NCBI GenBank assembly: GCA_020726505.1
Contig: JAHLEZ010000015.1
Span: 1,240,001-1,304,000 of the forward strand
Source: Leptodontidium sp. MPI-SDFR-AT-0119
Lineage: Eukaryota; Ascomycota; Leotiomycetes; Helotiales; Leptodontidiaceae
Reading direction: 5' to 3'
DNA length: 64,000 nucleotides
Positions 12,437-21,601 of this stretch are shown in pieces. The notes under the pieces were generated by a model. That model saw only the letters and a list, made by a program, of their open reading frames with translations. It did not search any database and was not told the origin of the DNA. How positions within the stretch are numbered: the first letter of the stretch is position 1; each line of letters opens with the position of its first letter. Position numbers and translations under genes: made by a program.

Positions 12437-12884
12437 CAAGGAGATGAATTGAATAAAAGGTGAAAAGACTAAAGCAGGGTCTGTATAGTGAAAATCTGCG
12501 TCTGTATCTGCTCAAAGAGCGAAAGCTCGATCAAAAAGTGAAAGCTCCGATCCTATCATTCCACGTCCAAGTGAAAGAGAGAAAGTCAAAGGGAAAGAGC
12601 GCGCGCGATTGCGACCTCAGCGCTAGTGATTAGGCGAGACGAGGGGCAGGTCAGAGCCTTCATATTCCCCCGCTACTGCACCACCACCTTGCTTCTTCCC
12701 TCTTCCTCCGACAACCACCTCTTCCACTTTCTTCTCCACTACATCTTCTTTGCGATCCCCAAAAAGAATCGCAGTCTCTTCTTGTCTTCCCTCCTTCATC
12801 AATCAAACGTGCGCACTGTCCTTTCAGTCGTTCACCAAGATTGTCAGTCATATCAACCAACTACCAATCAACATCAACTTCGTC

Positions 12885-12908
12885 TTCGATTTCGATTTCG
12901 ATTTCGAT
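12885..12908. repeat. (TTTCGA)n short tandem repeat
   Basis: Four near-perfect hexamer units in the probable leader of the RRM gene. Confidence 0.85.
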
Positions 12909-13236
12909 CAACCCAACCCACCCCAACCCCACGACTTCAACTCCCACTCACAGTTCGTTTGATTCTCCTGCTTGCTATGCGCTGACCTTCCTCCTCGATC
13001 TCATCCATCCATCACCTCACCTCACCTCACCTCCTACATTATCATATCACAACTCCCTTCCTTCTCCGCTCAGCGGAGGCCCTGTTCTGCCTCGATGTAC
13101 TTTCTTTGCGTGATCCGCGTCCCGTCCGTTTTCGTCTCCGTCTCTTCACCACCACTACCGCCATGACACTCTCTTGTGTCTGGATGCGCGCGGAAATTGA
13201 GACTTTGATTCAGGTTACTCCAACAACATCTTCAAG

Positions 13237-14142
13237 ATGTCCAAGCTCTTCATTGGGTAAGTTCGCCTTTGCGCTTCCTCCCCAAACCGACTTGATAAGA
13301 GCTAACCATTGATACAGTGGCCTTGCGTGGCATACGGATGAGAATGCGCTTCGCCAGAAGTTTGAGGAGTTCGGCGCGGTCGAGGAAGCCGTAAGTTTTC
13401 CTGTGGTCGAGTTCACCATCAACAATTCTAATGCGATTGCGCAACAGGTTGTCGTAAAGGACCGTGACACTGGTCGCAGCCGTGGCTTTGGCTTTGTCCG
13501 CTATGGATCCGACGCCGATGCTGAGGCTGCCATTACCGCCATGAACAACATCGAGTTCGACGGCCGTACTATCCGTGTCGATAAGGCAAGCGAGCGAGGC
13601 TCAGGAGGCGGAGGTATGTTTACCCCAGATATCTTGTGTGACAAGCGCTGATGCGAAATAAATAGGCGGCGGATTTGGAGGTGGCCGTGGTATGTCAACC
13701 CAACCTGGACGACATGTTCTTTCCAACGCCCCAAGAACTTGACCAAGTATCCAGGCCTTGGACTTGAGCATGGCTAATGAACTTACAGGCGGTGGAGGCG
13801 GTTACGGACGCGGAGGAGGAGGCGGAGGCTATGGTGGTACGTCCCTATATCCCAATCCGAGACTCAAGACCGATGTGTGATGGTCGACTAGACTTGGACA
13901 ATGGCTAACAAACATTCCAGGCGGCGGCTACGGCGACAGACAGCAGGGCGGAGGAGGATATGGCGGCAACCAGGGAGGCGGGGGAGGATACGGCGGAAAC
14001 CAGGGAGGATATGGTGGAGGAGGTGAGTTATTCTAGTCGACCCTCGTCGACATATATATTGAGCGGGCCTTGGCTAACATTGCGAGATAAAGGCGGTTAT
14101 GGAGGCGGCGAGCAGCAACAGGGAGGAGGAAGATGGCAGTAA
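13237..14142 (+). CDS. Glycine-rich RNA-binding protein (single RRM)
   Basis: Seven exons, 13237-13256, 13318-13390, 13448-13613, 13666-13689, 13789-13836, 13921-14022 and 14093-14142, encode 160 residues. One RRM fills residues 1-78: RNP2 is LFIGGLAW and RNP1 is RSRGFGFV. A tail made almost only of Gly with Tyr, Arg, Asn and Gln follows (RGG/GGYGG type). The layout matches small cold-inducible RBP/plant GRP7-like proteins, which bind RNA and act in splicing, stability or stress granules. The last four introns all interrupt glycine codons after the first base. A non-frame upstream ATG at 13163 reads across the start. No disruption seen. Confidence 0.93.
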
Positions 14143-14561
14143 GTTTGTCGGGCCATGACATTCTCTCGGACCTTGCTTGCGGCGTAGTACGTACGTTTTG
14201 AGGACAAGAAAAGTCCGCTGGGTAGCAGCGAAAGTTAATTGTGTGGTGCGATCTTGAAGATCATCTTTTCGATGGTCATCGGTGGTCAGCCTGCGTGGTC
14301 TATGGATGCGGTTCCTTGGCGAGCTTCACGCTCTGCTCGGCGTTTGGGGGGATCTCCTACCTGTTATTGTCTCACACATTCACACTCTGAGCTTCCGAAT
14401 TTTCGACCGAGATCACTTTGATCGAGGGTCATCGCGGGTTATTTCATGAAGACTGCACTTAATGCAGGTCTGATCTGTCTATGGCGAGATATTTGCCCAA
14501 ATTGGGAAACGAAAAGGCTTCTCCGAAAAACTACTTCTCCGTCTCCTCTTGCTCATCCGTG
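14143..14561. other. Convergent 3' intergenic region
   Basis: Roughly 420 bp between the stop codons of the RRM gene and the ChaC-like gene. Presumed 3' UTRs; nothing else seen. Confidence 0.6.
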
Positions 14562-15439
14562 CTAGACCTTCTTAAGTTCGCGGTCCACTGCCTCTGTTGT
14601 GGCTCGACTTCCATCAACAGTCGCTTCTTGCTCGAGCTTCCTGACTCTGTTGGCAAGATCTTTGATATGCTCATCTCCACTCTCGGCGCTCAAACTGTCC
14701 AAAGCCACATCCAGATGAAGAAGATAATCTTTGTTCAGCCCACTCGGGCCGACACTCCTGTGAATATGTTCTGCTAACTTCTGTGGATCTTGCGGACCCA
14801 TAAACTGGTCATTGTCCGGGGTTCCAATGTAGACGAGCGTCCTGATTGTAGGGGATCCATCACTTGGGTGGAAGGGCGTGTAATGAATGGTGTAGCCGTT
14901 GATCTCCCTGATATCAAGATACTCGCGGACTTCTGCCACTTTCGCAACCTCTATTCGATATGCCACTCCCCAGATTTTCTCGGATCCGGAAGGATGGGGG
15001 TCGTCCAAGGTCTGCCAAAACGAACGTTCGATTAGAGTAACTACTCTTCCTGGAGCTTCGGGCGTCCCTCGATGATCTTGACTGTTTTGAATGTCAGTAA
15101 AGAACATTGGGACATTCCGTATGCTTTGCTTCATACCTTGCCTGAATCATCCACAATAAGCCTTCATCCTGTGTCCATTACCAGGGATACAAACCTGCCA
15201 AAAACGACGAACATATCCGGTCACGAAGCCTGGTATACGTCGGTCTACACTGACATGAATAACAAGATCTCGGTGGGCAGTGGCTCAGCGGTCTCACCGA
15301 AGTGTGGTGGAGGTTTCCATATCAAACTCCTAGAATATAACCTATGTCAGACTCGAGGCTTTAAAAGGCCTTTGAGAACGGCTTACCCATATCCGAATAG
15401 CCAGAATTCAGACTCTACAGCGCCCGAGTCAGCAGACAT
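14562..15439 (-). CDS. ChaC-family glutathione-specific gamma-glutamylcyclotransferase
   Basis: Minus-strand exons 15439-15387, 15329-15298, 15244-15195 and about 15128-14562. The first exons give FWLFGYGSLIWKPPPHFD, the substrate-binding YGSL motif, then RIPGFVTGYVRRFWQ; the last exon carries DHRGTPEAPGRVVTLIE, the catalytic-Glu region EYLDIREINGY, VYIGTPDN and a C-terminal coil. ChaC enzymes split glutathione into 5-oxoproline and Cys-Gly in the cytosol. The third junction is odd. The family sequence should run from RRFWQ straight into NSQDHRG, but no AG precedes that point (15086). The only in-frame canonical acceptor I find ends at 15129 and adds 14 residues; the AG five bases past the expected site shifts the frame. 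So the protein either has an insertion or the gene is damaged. Divergent from the penta-EF-hand gene. Confidence 0.85.
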
Positions 15440-15957
15440 ATTGAAAGTGCAAAGAATGGAAGGCAAGGGGAGAGAAGAGTTGTTTGTGGGATGTTGAAAT
15501 TAGAAAAAAGTACGTAGTCGGTGGAGGAGTTCCACTCAGGTCGTGCCGAGCCCAATTTTGGGCCGTTATCCGGTCAAAGCATGGCTGGCCACCTCGTTGT
15601 CAAGGGACCTCACAAAAGACCTTGGAAGATGCAAGAAACCTTCTGGATTTTTTGCCTCGAGATTCCGCAGCCATTCACAAATCCAGATAATTAATACAGC
15701 ATCATACTATTGCGAGACACCCCGTGCCTACTCCTTCGTCTTGCGCCGCACTGTCTCAACTTGGACGGCGGATTCGAGTCCAAGCCACGCCCAGTGACAG
15801 GGCTCCATCCATCACCAGCTCGCAACACTCGAGGCTGTTGCTGTCAAAGGCTCCCTCCCTGCCTCCCTTCTGTGCAACATAACAGCACATCTCCCCCGCT
15901 GACCAACACATCACAAGTCCTCTCTCGAGCTCGTTATTACCAACTAGAAGCCTCAAG
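15440..15957. promoter_or_regulatory. Divergent promoter region, ChaC / penta-EF-hand genes
   Basis: 518 bp between two opposing start codons, so it should contain both promoters. CT-rich leader sequence lies close to the plus-strand start. No specific sites called. Confidence 0.45.
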
Positions 15958-17105
15958 ATGGCTTACAATCGCACCTTCAACCCGGATTCACTGCCTGCGT
16001 AAGTCACCCTGCTGTGCCCCGCCCTAGCAACTTGAGCTGAACATCGTTCCTAGATTCGCAGAGCCAGAGAGGGTAATACCCATCCATCCATTCATTCACC
16101 AGCGCTCAAGACGATGACGCGTAGCTAATACCCGATACTAGAAGAACTCGCCTTCCTACAGCCAACAGGCGCAACCTCAACAACCTCATCCTACAAGCTA
16201 CGCAGCGCTTCAATTACAACAGCAACAGCAGCAGCAGCAGCACCAATACGCAAAGCCTGCCCCTCCTCTCCCAAACCAACACAGCGCTCCTGGACACTCT
16301 CCAGGCCACTCACCCGGAATGCAACCTACCAACTATGGCTACGGCCCTCCTCAGCCAAACCATGGCTATGGATCCCCTCCTCCTGGTAGTTATGGTTCAA
16401 GACCACCTCCCGTTCAGAACAGACCCCCACCAGTCTCACGACCTCCTCCATCCCCCGCTCCTCCTAACGGCGCAGACCCCGCTCTCTGGCCACTCTTCAA
16501 GGCAGTCGACAAAGACGGTACAGTTATTCCTCCCAATACTCTCCAGGCACAAATGCTGACAGTTTCCCGTTCAGGAACCGGCCATCTGACAGAGAAGGAG
16601 TTGCGCGCCGCGCTCGTGAACGGCGACTGGTCCTCCTTCGACCCACACACCGTCAAAATGATGATCCGCATGTTCGACAGCGACCGCTCTGGCACGATCG
16701 GCTTCGAGGAGTTTTGCGGACTCTGGGGTTTCCTGGCCGCATGGCGATCGCTCTTCGACCGGTTCGACGCCGACAGAAGTGGGAATATTAGCTTGGATGA
16801 GTATACCAATGCGCTGGTCGCGTTTGGCTACAGACTCAGTCCGCAGTTCGTGGAGACCCTGTTCAGAACCTTTGATAAGAGGCGCGATGGGGCGATCAGC
16901 TTCGACCTCTTCGTTCAGAGCTGTATTAGCTTGAAGAGGATGACTGATGTCTTCAAGAAATATGACGATGATCGTGATGGATACATAACTTTGTCCTTGT
17001 AAGAATTCCCTCTATAATCCTCCCTCCATACACGTCTTTGAAGTTGGAACGTTGCTAACGCTAGACAGCGAGGACTTCCTGAGCGAGATCCTTAAGCAGA
17101 GATAG
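15958..17105 (+). CDS. PEF1: Penta-EF-hand calcium-binding protein (ALG-2/peflin family)
   Basis: Four exons, 15958-15998, 16054-16072, 16142-16998 and 17069-17105, give 317 residues. The N-terminal half is Gln/Pro/Gly/Tyr-rich: a polyglutamine run, then Tyr-Gly and Pro-Pro repeats like the tails of peflin and yeast Pef1. The C-terminal half has penta-EF-hand order. The first loop is degenerate (VSRSGTGHLTEKEL). The second, DSDRSGTIGFEEF, and third, DADRSGNISLDEY, are canonical calcium loops. The fourth, DKRRDGAISFDLF, lacks the last acidic residue, and the fifth, DDDRDGYITLSFEDF, is partial and split by the last intron. PEF proteins are cytosolic Ca2+ adaptors for membrane traffic and ESCRT steps; yeast Pef1 acts in polar bud growth. 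Role inferred from the family. Confidence 0.93.
16217..16240 (+). repeat. Coding CAG/CAA repeat (polyglutamine)
   Basis: A run of seven glutamine codons (CAA/CAG) ending in a His codon, inside the N-terminal part of the penta-EF-hand gene. Pure CAG stretches make it prone to length variation. Confidence 0.85.
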
Positions 17106-18268
17106 GTTTGCTTTGGCTGAACGTTGGCACTTTGCATTTCTTGCATGCGTGATATTACGTTGTTCTTTCACACTTGCGTCGATGATCTAGGAATAATCCA
17201 TAGACATAATACGATACCCAAACTTCTTCAGAATTGCATTTTGGAGTTTACTGCTGTTGAAGTGTTGTACTTCTGCTTTCCTTAAGACTCGACAGTGAGA
17301 CCCGAGGTGGGTACTTGCAGCGAAGTCTCACATCAGAGACAAGAGATAAGCTCAACCGACTGTAAAGTGCGAGGATTTCGAAAGGAAATGCAAGACTCTG
17401 AACTTATTGTTTGAAAATTGGTGGTACAATTATCAATCCCCCGCCAGCACAAAGCTGAAGCCATTTGATTCTGATACATTGTTTCCAGCCAGCCACCTAG
17501 TGGGGTTCATGCATATGAGACCTCTGATGTCGAGCATACAGTGCCAATCGGAATAAGTAATAATTCTCCCTCAGCCCTAAATGGGAACTGCTCTCGGGAA
17601 CTGCCGGTTAGAGGGGTATCCAGGAGATGTCCGATGCATGTTAGTTAGGCTGCGATCCCCTGAGACCTCTCTCTCACCGATTCTACCCACCACAATTACG
17701 TCCATTTTCTCAGAAAGCTGACAGTCAGGCGGTCTATCTCCTCTTCGAACCTTGTCATCTATGTGACGAACCCTGCAAACCGGGCGATTGTGAGCATGCT
17801 TCCGAGAAACTCATGTAGGCTCAGCTCAGCCTTGTGAGGGGCCGGAGGAACGCCATTGAAGCGCCTGCCTATCGAAATAAAAGCTGAATATGCTCTTACC
17901 AATGATATCCCAGGACAATCATCTCACCCTTCTGTGGATCTGAGATTGGGAAGCGCTTCTATTCGTTGGCTGACGTGAGGGTACCAACAACACCCTTGGC
18001 GGCCCGGAGCTGAAATGTGGACTTGTACCACACACCACACCCCAAGTCTCCGGCTGTGCACACCAAGGATGCCTGGAGTACATATGCCCTCTTCCTCTCT
18101 CTTGATTTTCTTTTCTTATAGTACTCTCTTGATATCGAGTCTTGTCGATACTTGAACTTCCTTTGGGTGAGAATATACTCGTCGAATTTTCGAAGTAGTC
18201 GAAGTAGTTGATTGTTGTTCCTTTATATACATCGCTTAGTCTCACCTCAGCCTCGCCTCGTCTCCATC
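17106..18268. other. Intergenic region upstream of the FAD oxidase gene
   Basis: About 1.15 kb with no supported gene. A TATA-like stretch (tttatatac) lies near 18220, only about 45 bp before the FAD oxidase start codon, which would imply a very short 5' leader if used. Confidence 0.45.
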
Positions 18269-20809
18269 ATGGCTTTAGCTGCCAATATACTCGAGAAGAG
18301 CAAGATGCTCGACGAATTGCTACCCACTCCCCCTCGAGAAAACCTCAACACTCATTTTGTCCTCGGCGAGATCATCGATCAAATCGATCTGATCAAAGAT
18401 GACTTTCCCCTCGTTCAAATCGCTACCCTCAAGGAACACCTCTGGGACATCCGCAACAAGAACGTCGACCCAGAGATCCACCTGCGAGGATTTCTCCATG
18501 TCTTCAAAGACACCGAGGTCTTCAAAGATGCCTTCGCACAGCTCGACGAAGGCATGCAATTGCGAATCAAGGCGTTCATGGACGGCAAGAGCGAGAAGGA
18601 GATTCTGACTGCCGGTGGCAAGACGGGAGAGGCGTTCTTCCTACCGCCTAGCCCGCCTGTCAAACATCACTTCCGCAAGCTTGTGGAAGATTTGAAGGAA
18701 GATATCCATGAATTGTTCCACCCTGACCATAAGACTAAGGAGGGCCAGGTTGTGCAAAAGACGGCGCCCGAAGCTAGTACGCAGGGCTACCCGAAGATTT
18801 ATGAGGATGTGGCTGAGACTAAGACTATGGAGGTAAGACTTATTCGCTTTCTTCATGCAACGTTCCTGTGGAGGACATGTGGTGTGGCGAGGTAGCCCTG
18901 ATTTGGAAGACTAAGTGTTCTTCAACTAAGAGTGGCGGGACAAGTATTCGCTTGCGCTGGAATATCATGGCTTTCGATGTTCTTAGCATTGCATCAAAAT
19001 TATTACTAACAAACTACAGGTGCATGCAAACAAGGACTTCCATAACTGGGGCAAGAGTGTCTCTAACACCCCCAAATGGAGCTTCGTCCCCAAGACGGTC
19101 CTCGGTCTCCAGAATCTCGTCAAGTGGGCTAAAGTCAACGATTTCCGTGTGAGATGTAGCGGCTATAGACATTCTTGGAGCTCTACCTTCTCCGAAGATA
19201 AACAGATCCTGGTCTCCCTCTTGAATCTCGAGCAAGTGACTACCATCCCGGATGTCATGAGTATCACGGACGAGCACATCGACCCTGAGAATGAGTTGAA
19301 GGTCATCCAGCTTGCTGCTCCTGAGGGAACGGCTGCTGCTGAGGCGGACAAGGCTTTGGTGCGAGTTGGTGTCTCTGTTACGAATGAGCAGTTCAGACGA
19401 TGGGCCGTTGCGAATGATAAGTGGACTTTGCCTGTGGATGTCATTCTCGTTGAGTAAGTCCCTATATCCTGCCCTTCATGACAAGTTCCTAACCAGAACC
19501 AGAGTCACGTTTGGAGGCGTCAATGGCCCCATCTGTCACGGTGCCGGTCGCCGCCATAAAACCGTCAACGACTATGTCAGAGCAGTTGAGTACGTCGACG
19601 CCAACGGAGAGCACCGCACCATCTCCGACCCAGCCCATCTCAAGGCCGCAGCAGGATGCTTCGGTCTCCTGGGCATTGTAACACACATCACCTTCGCACT
19701 CGACAAAATGTCCTACGCCGTTATGCAACCCTTCAAACCCGACATCGGCCTCGCCATTCCTCCTCTCTCCCGCAACGACATCCCCATCGCCCTCCGCAAG
19801 ACATTCACAGACGCCCAATACGCAGCCGCACTCGTCGATTTCAAGAAGCGCGCCGAGGAGGACTACTACAGCGAATGGTTCTGGTTCACGCGCTCCCAAC
19901 AGGCGTGGGTAAACACGTGGAACGCAACTGATGAGAAGGAGGGCGCGGTCGAGTATCCTAGCCCGTTCATGACTTTCATTCAGTGGATTGAGGGCTGGCT
20001 TGGCGGTGTCATCACTGAGAACCCTATCTTCCAGGCTTTCCCTGGGAGATGGCAGGCCGCTATCCTGTCGACCTTTGGGATGGTTGCCCTCCCGCCTTTT
20101 GAGTTTATTGGGTTCAAGCAGGGGAAGACAGAGACGATTAAGACGAGTATGCCGAATGCGTTGCATTTTAGGCGAGGTGTAAGCATCTATTTCCAGCGTC
20201 CCTTTCGTTTTCACTGTAATATCATGTGAGGGGTGCCAGTACTAACATCCAGAATAGATCCAAAACTCCATCGTCCGCGACATGGAATTCCAGATCCCCA
20301 TCCCAGCGCTCGCATCCGACCCCACACAGCCCGACTACAGCATCGTCCAACGTGCCTGGTGGGACATCATCAACCTCTGCTACGAAGACGACGACACGCC
20401 CATGCGTCTCACGCTCGAGCTGCGCATCATGGGCGACAGCAACATAATCATGGCGCCGCAAAACGGCAACACATTCGGCACTGCCTCGATCGAAGTCATC
20501 AGCATCCCCGACGCCGTGACAGACAACGAGTGGGTGCCGTTCCTGCAGCGCGTCGCGGACCTGTGGATGGGCTACCGAGACTCGCACGGCGTCTTGCTGA
20601 ATGTCAGACCGCATTGGGCGAAGGAGTGGGAGAGTATCAATATGCGTGGCAAACCGGCTAGGCAGTACCTTAAGGAGGATGCGTATAAGGATGCTATTCC
20701 TGTGTTCAAGGAGACGTTGAGGGAGATTGGTGAGGGGCAGGGCTGGGCGCTGGAGGATTTGAAGAAGAGGTTTTCGAATGAGTTGTGGGATTATATGATC
20801 TATTCGTAG
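18269..20809 (+). CDS. FAD-linked oxidase of the sugar-1,4-lactone oxidase type with long N-terminal extension
   Basis: Four exons, 18269-18832, 19020-19453, 19503-20178 and 20258-20809, encode 741 residues. Residues 1-188 (exon 1) are a mostly helical, charged region that I do not recognise. Exon 2 starts the PCMH-type FAD domain: HNWGKSVSNTPKWSFVPKTV is followed by the FAD-contacting loop RVRCSGYRHSWSSTF and a second FAD part VTFGGVNGPICHGAGRRHKT. The C-terminal portion (YSEWFWFTRSQQ, and the DMEFQIPIP, LELRIMGDSN and HWAKEW segments) matches the substrate-binding region of D-arabinono-/L-gulono-1,4-lactone oxidases. Those enzymes make ascorbate or erythroascorbate, usually at mitochondrial membranes, and are about 550 residues long. 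This one is much longer, so a distinct substrate is possible. The ATG chosen fits the short leader. Confidence 0.88.
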
Positions 20810-21598
20810 AGTGCTGTCTCTAGTGCGTCCTGTGGGTTTGGATATTATGGGTTGAGTTGGCGTTTCCCATTTCTCGTTTCCTGTCTCTTCGTTCTGAGGG
20901 TTAGCGACTTGGAAAGTTTGGGTTTGTATTCGGTAGTAGCGAGAGCATGTTTGGAACACAAAATTTTATCTATCTTTCAATACCATTAGGGCTATTTTAG
21001 TTATTGTGATGAAAGTGCCCCCATAGCGACTCCTTTTGAAGTGTTGTTAATCGCTGAACAAAAAACAGAATCCCTTTAAAACACTATCGCTTAGCGAGAA
21101 AACCAAAACATTCCACACCCACCACGGGAGCTTTCAACGGTGATAACGGCGTGCCTGGATTGTTTGTACCGATGACCTGGGAAATCTAATGCCTTAAAAT
21201 ACTACGATATGCGATGAAAGTCGTTGAACTGTGTCATAACTTTACACCCATTCTCATCTAGGTACCAACGCAGTGCTCTCTGGTGAGGTGAAGGTACCCA
21301 TGGTACGTACGCTCGTCGTTTCACTGGCAGAGTTGTATCGTCGCTCATGGACCAATAATACATCCTACCGCTCCATCGGGGCTCTGTAGTGATTTGGGAT
21401 ATATGCGAATGCATGAATGCGGATTGTTGGTTAAACTGTCAGGAGCTGCATGCTGGTCTCAGACACGTTTCGAATACATACGAGATAGACGGATAGATGG
21501 ATAGATGGATAGATAGATTAGATATATTTACTGCATGTCCTGCAAAAGTTCGAGAACTTTAACTGCGCCCGGAGGGGGAAAATATCACTAATACAATA
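20810..21598. other. Intergenic region
   Basis: About 790 bp between the oxidase stop and the peptidase pseudogene. Contains only a GATA-type simple repeat; no supported gene. Confidence 0.55.
21491..21520. repeat. (GATA/GATG)n short tandem repeat
   Basis: Imperfect tetranucleotide repeats of GGATAGAT/GATA type, just before the decayed M3 peptidase gene. Confidence 0.85.
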
Positions 21599-21601
21599 AT
21601 G

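Larger units (their letters stand above)
8733..13236. other. Long gene-free region upstream of the glycine-rich RNA-binding protein gene
   Basis: About 4.5 kb without a convincing coding exon on either strand. It is rich in pyrimidine tracts and simple repeats, and the last kilobase is CT-rich like fungal promoters and 5' leaders. It probably holds the promoter and a long leader, possibly with a leader intron (a candidate acceptor, ttgattcag, ends at 13213), of the RRM gene, plus the upstream region of the minus-strand gene at 8732. Confidence 0.5.

Noticed and set aside
9878..12447. Several 100-170-codon open stretches upstream of the RRM gene
   Set aside because: They run through microsatellites and low-complexity pyrimidine tracts, which are open by composition alone.
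15072..15497. 141-codon stretch opposite the ChaC gene
   Set aside because: The minus strand carries the conserved YGSL and RRFWQ exons, so the plus-strand frame is a shadow.
16142..16998. Transmembrane or secreted protein
   Set aside because: The Gln/Pro/Gly-rich N-terminus has no signal peptide; EF-hand loops identify a cytosolic penta-EF-hand protein.
19489..20214. 241-codon open stretch antisense to the FAD oxidase
   Set aside because: Lies wholly opposite well-conserved exon 3 and has no family features.
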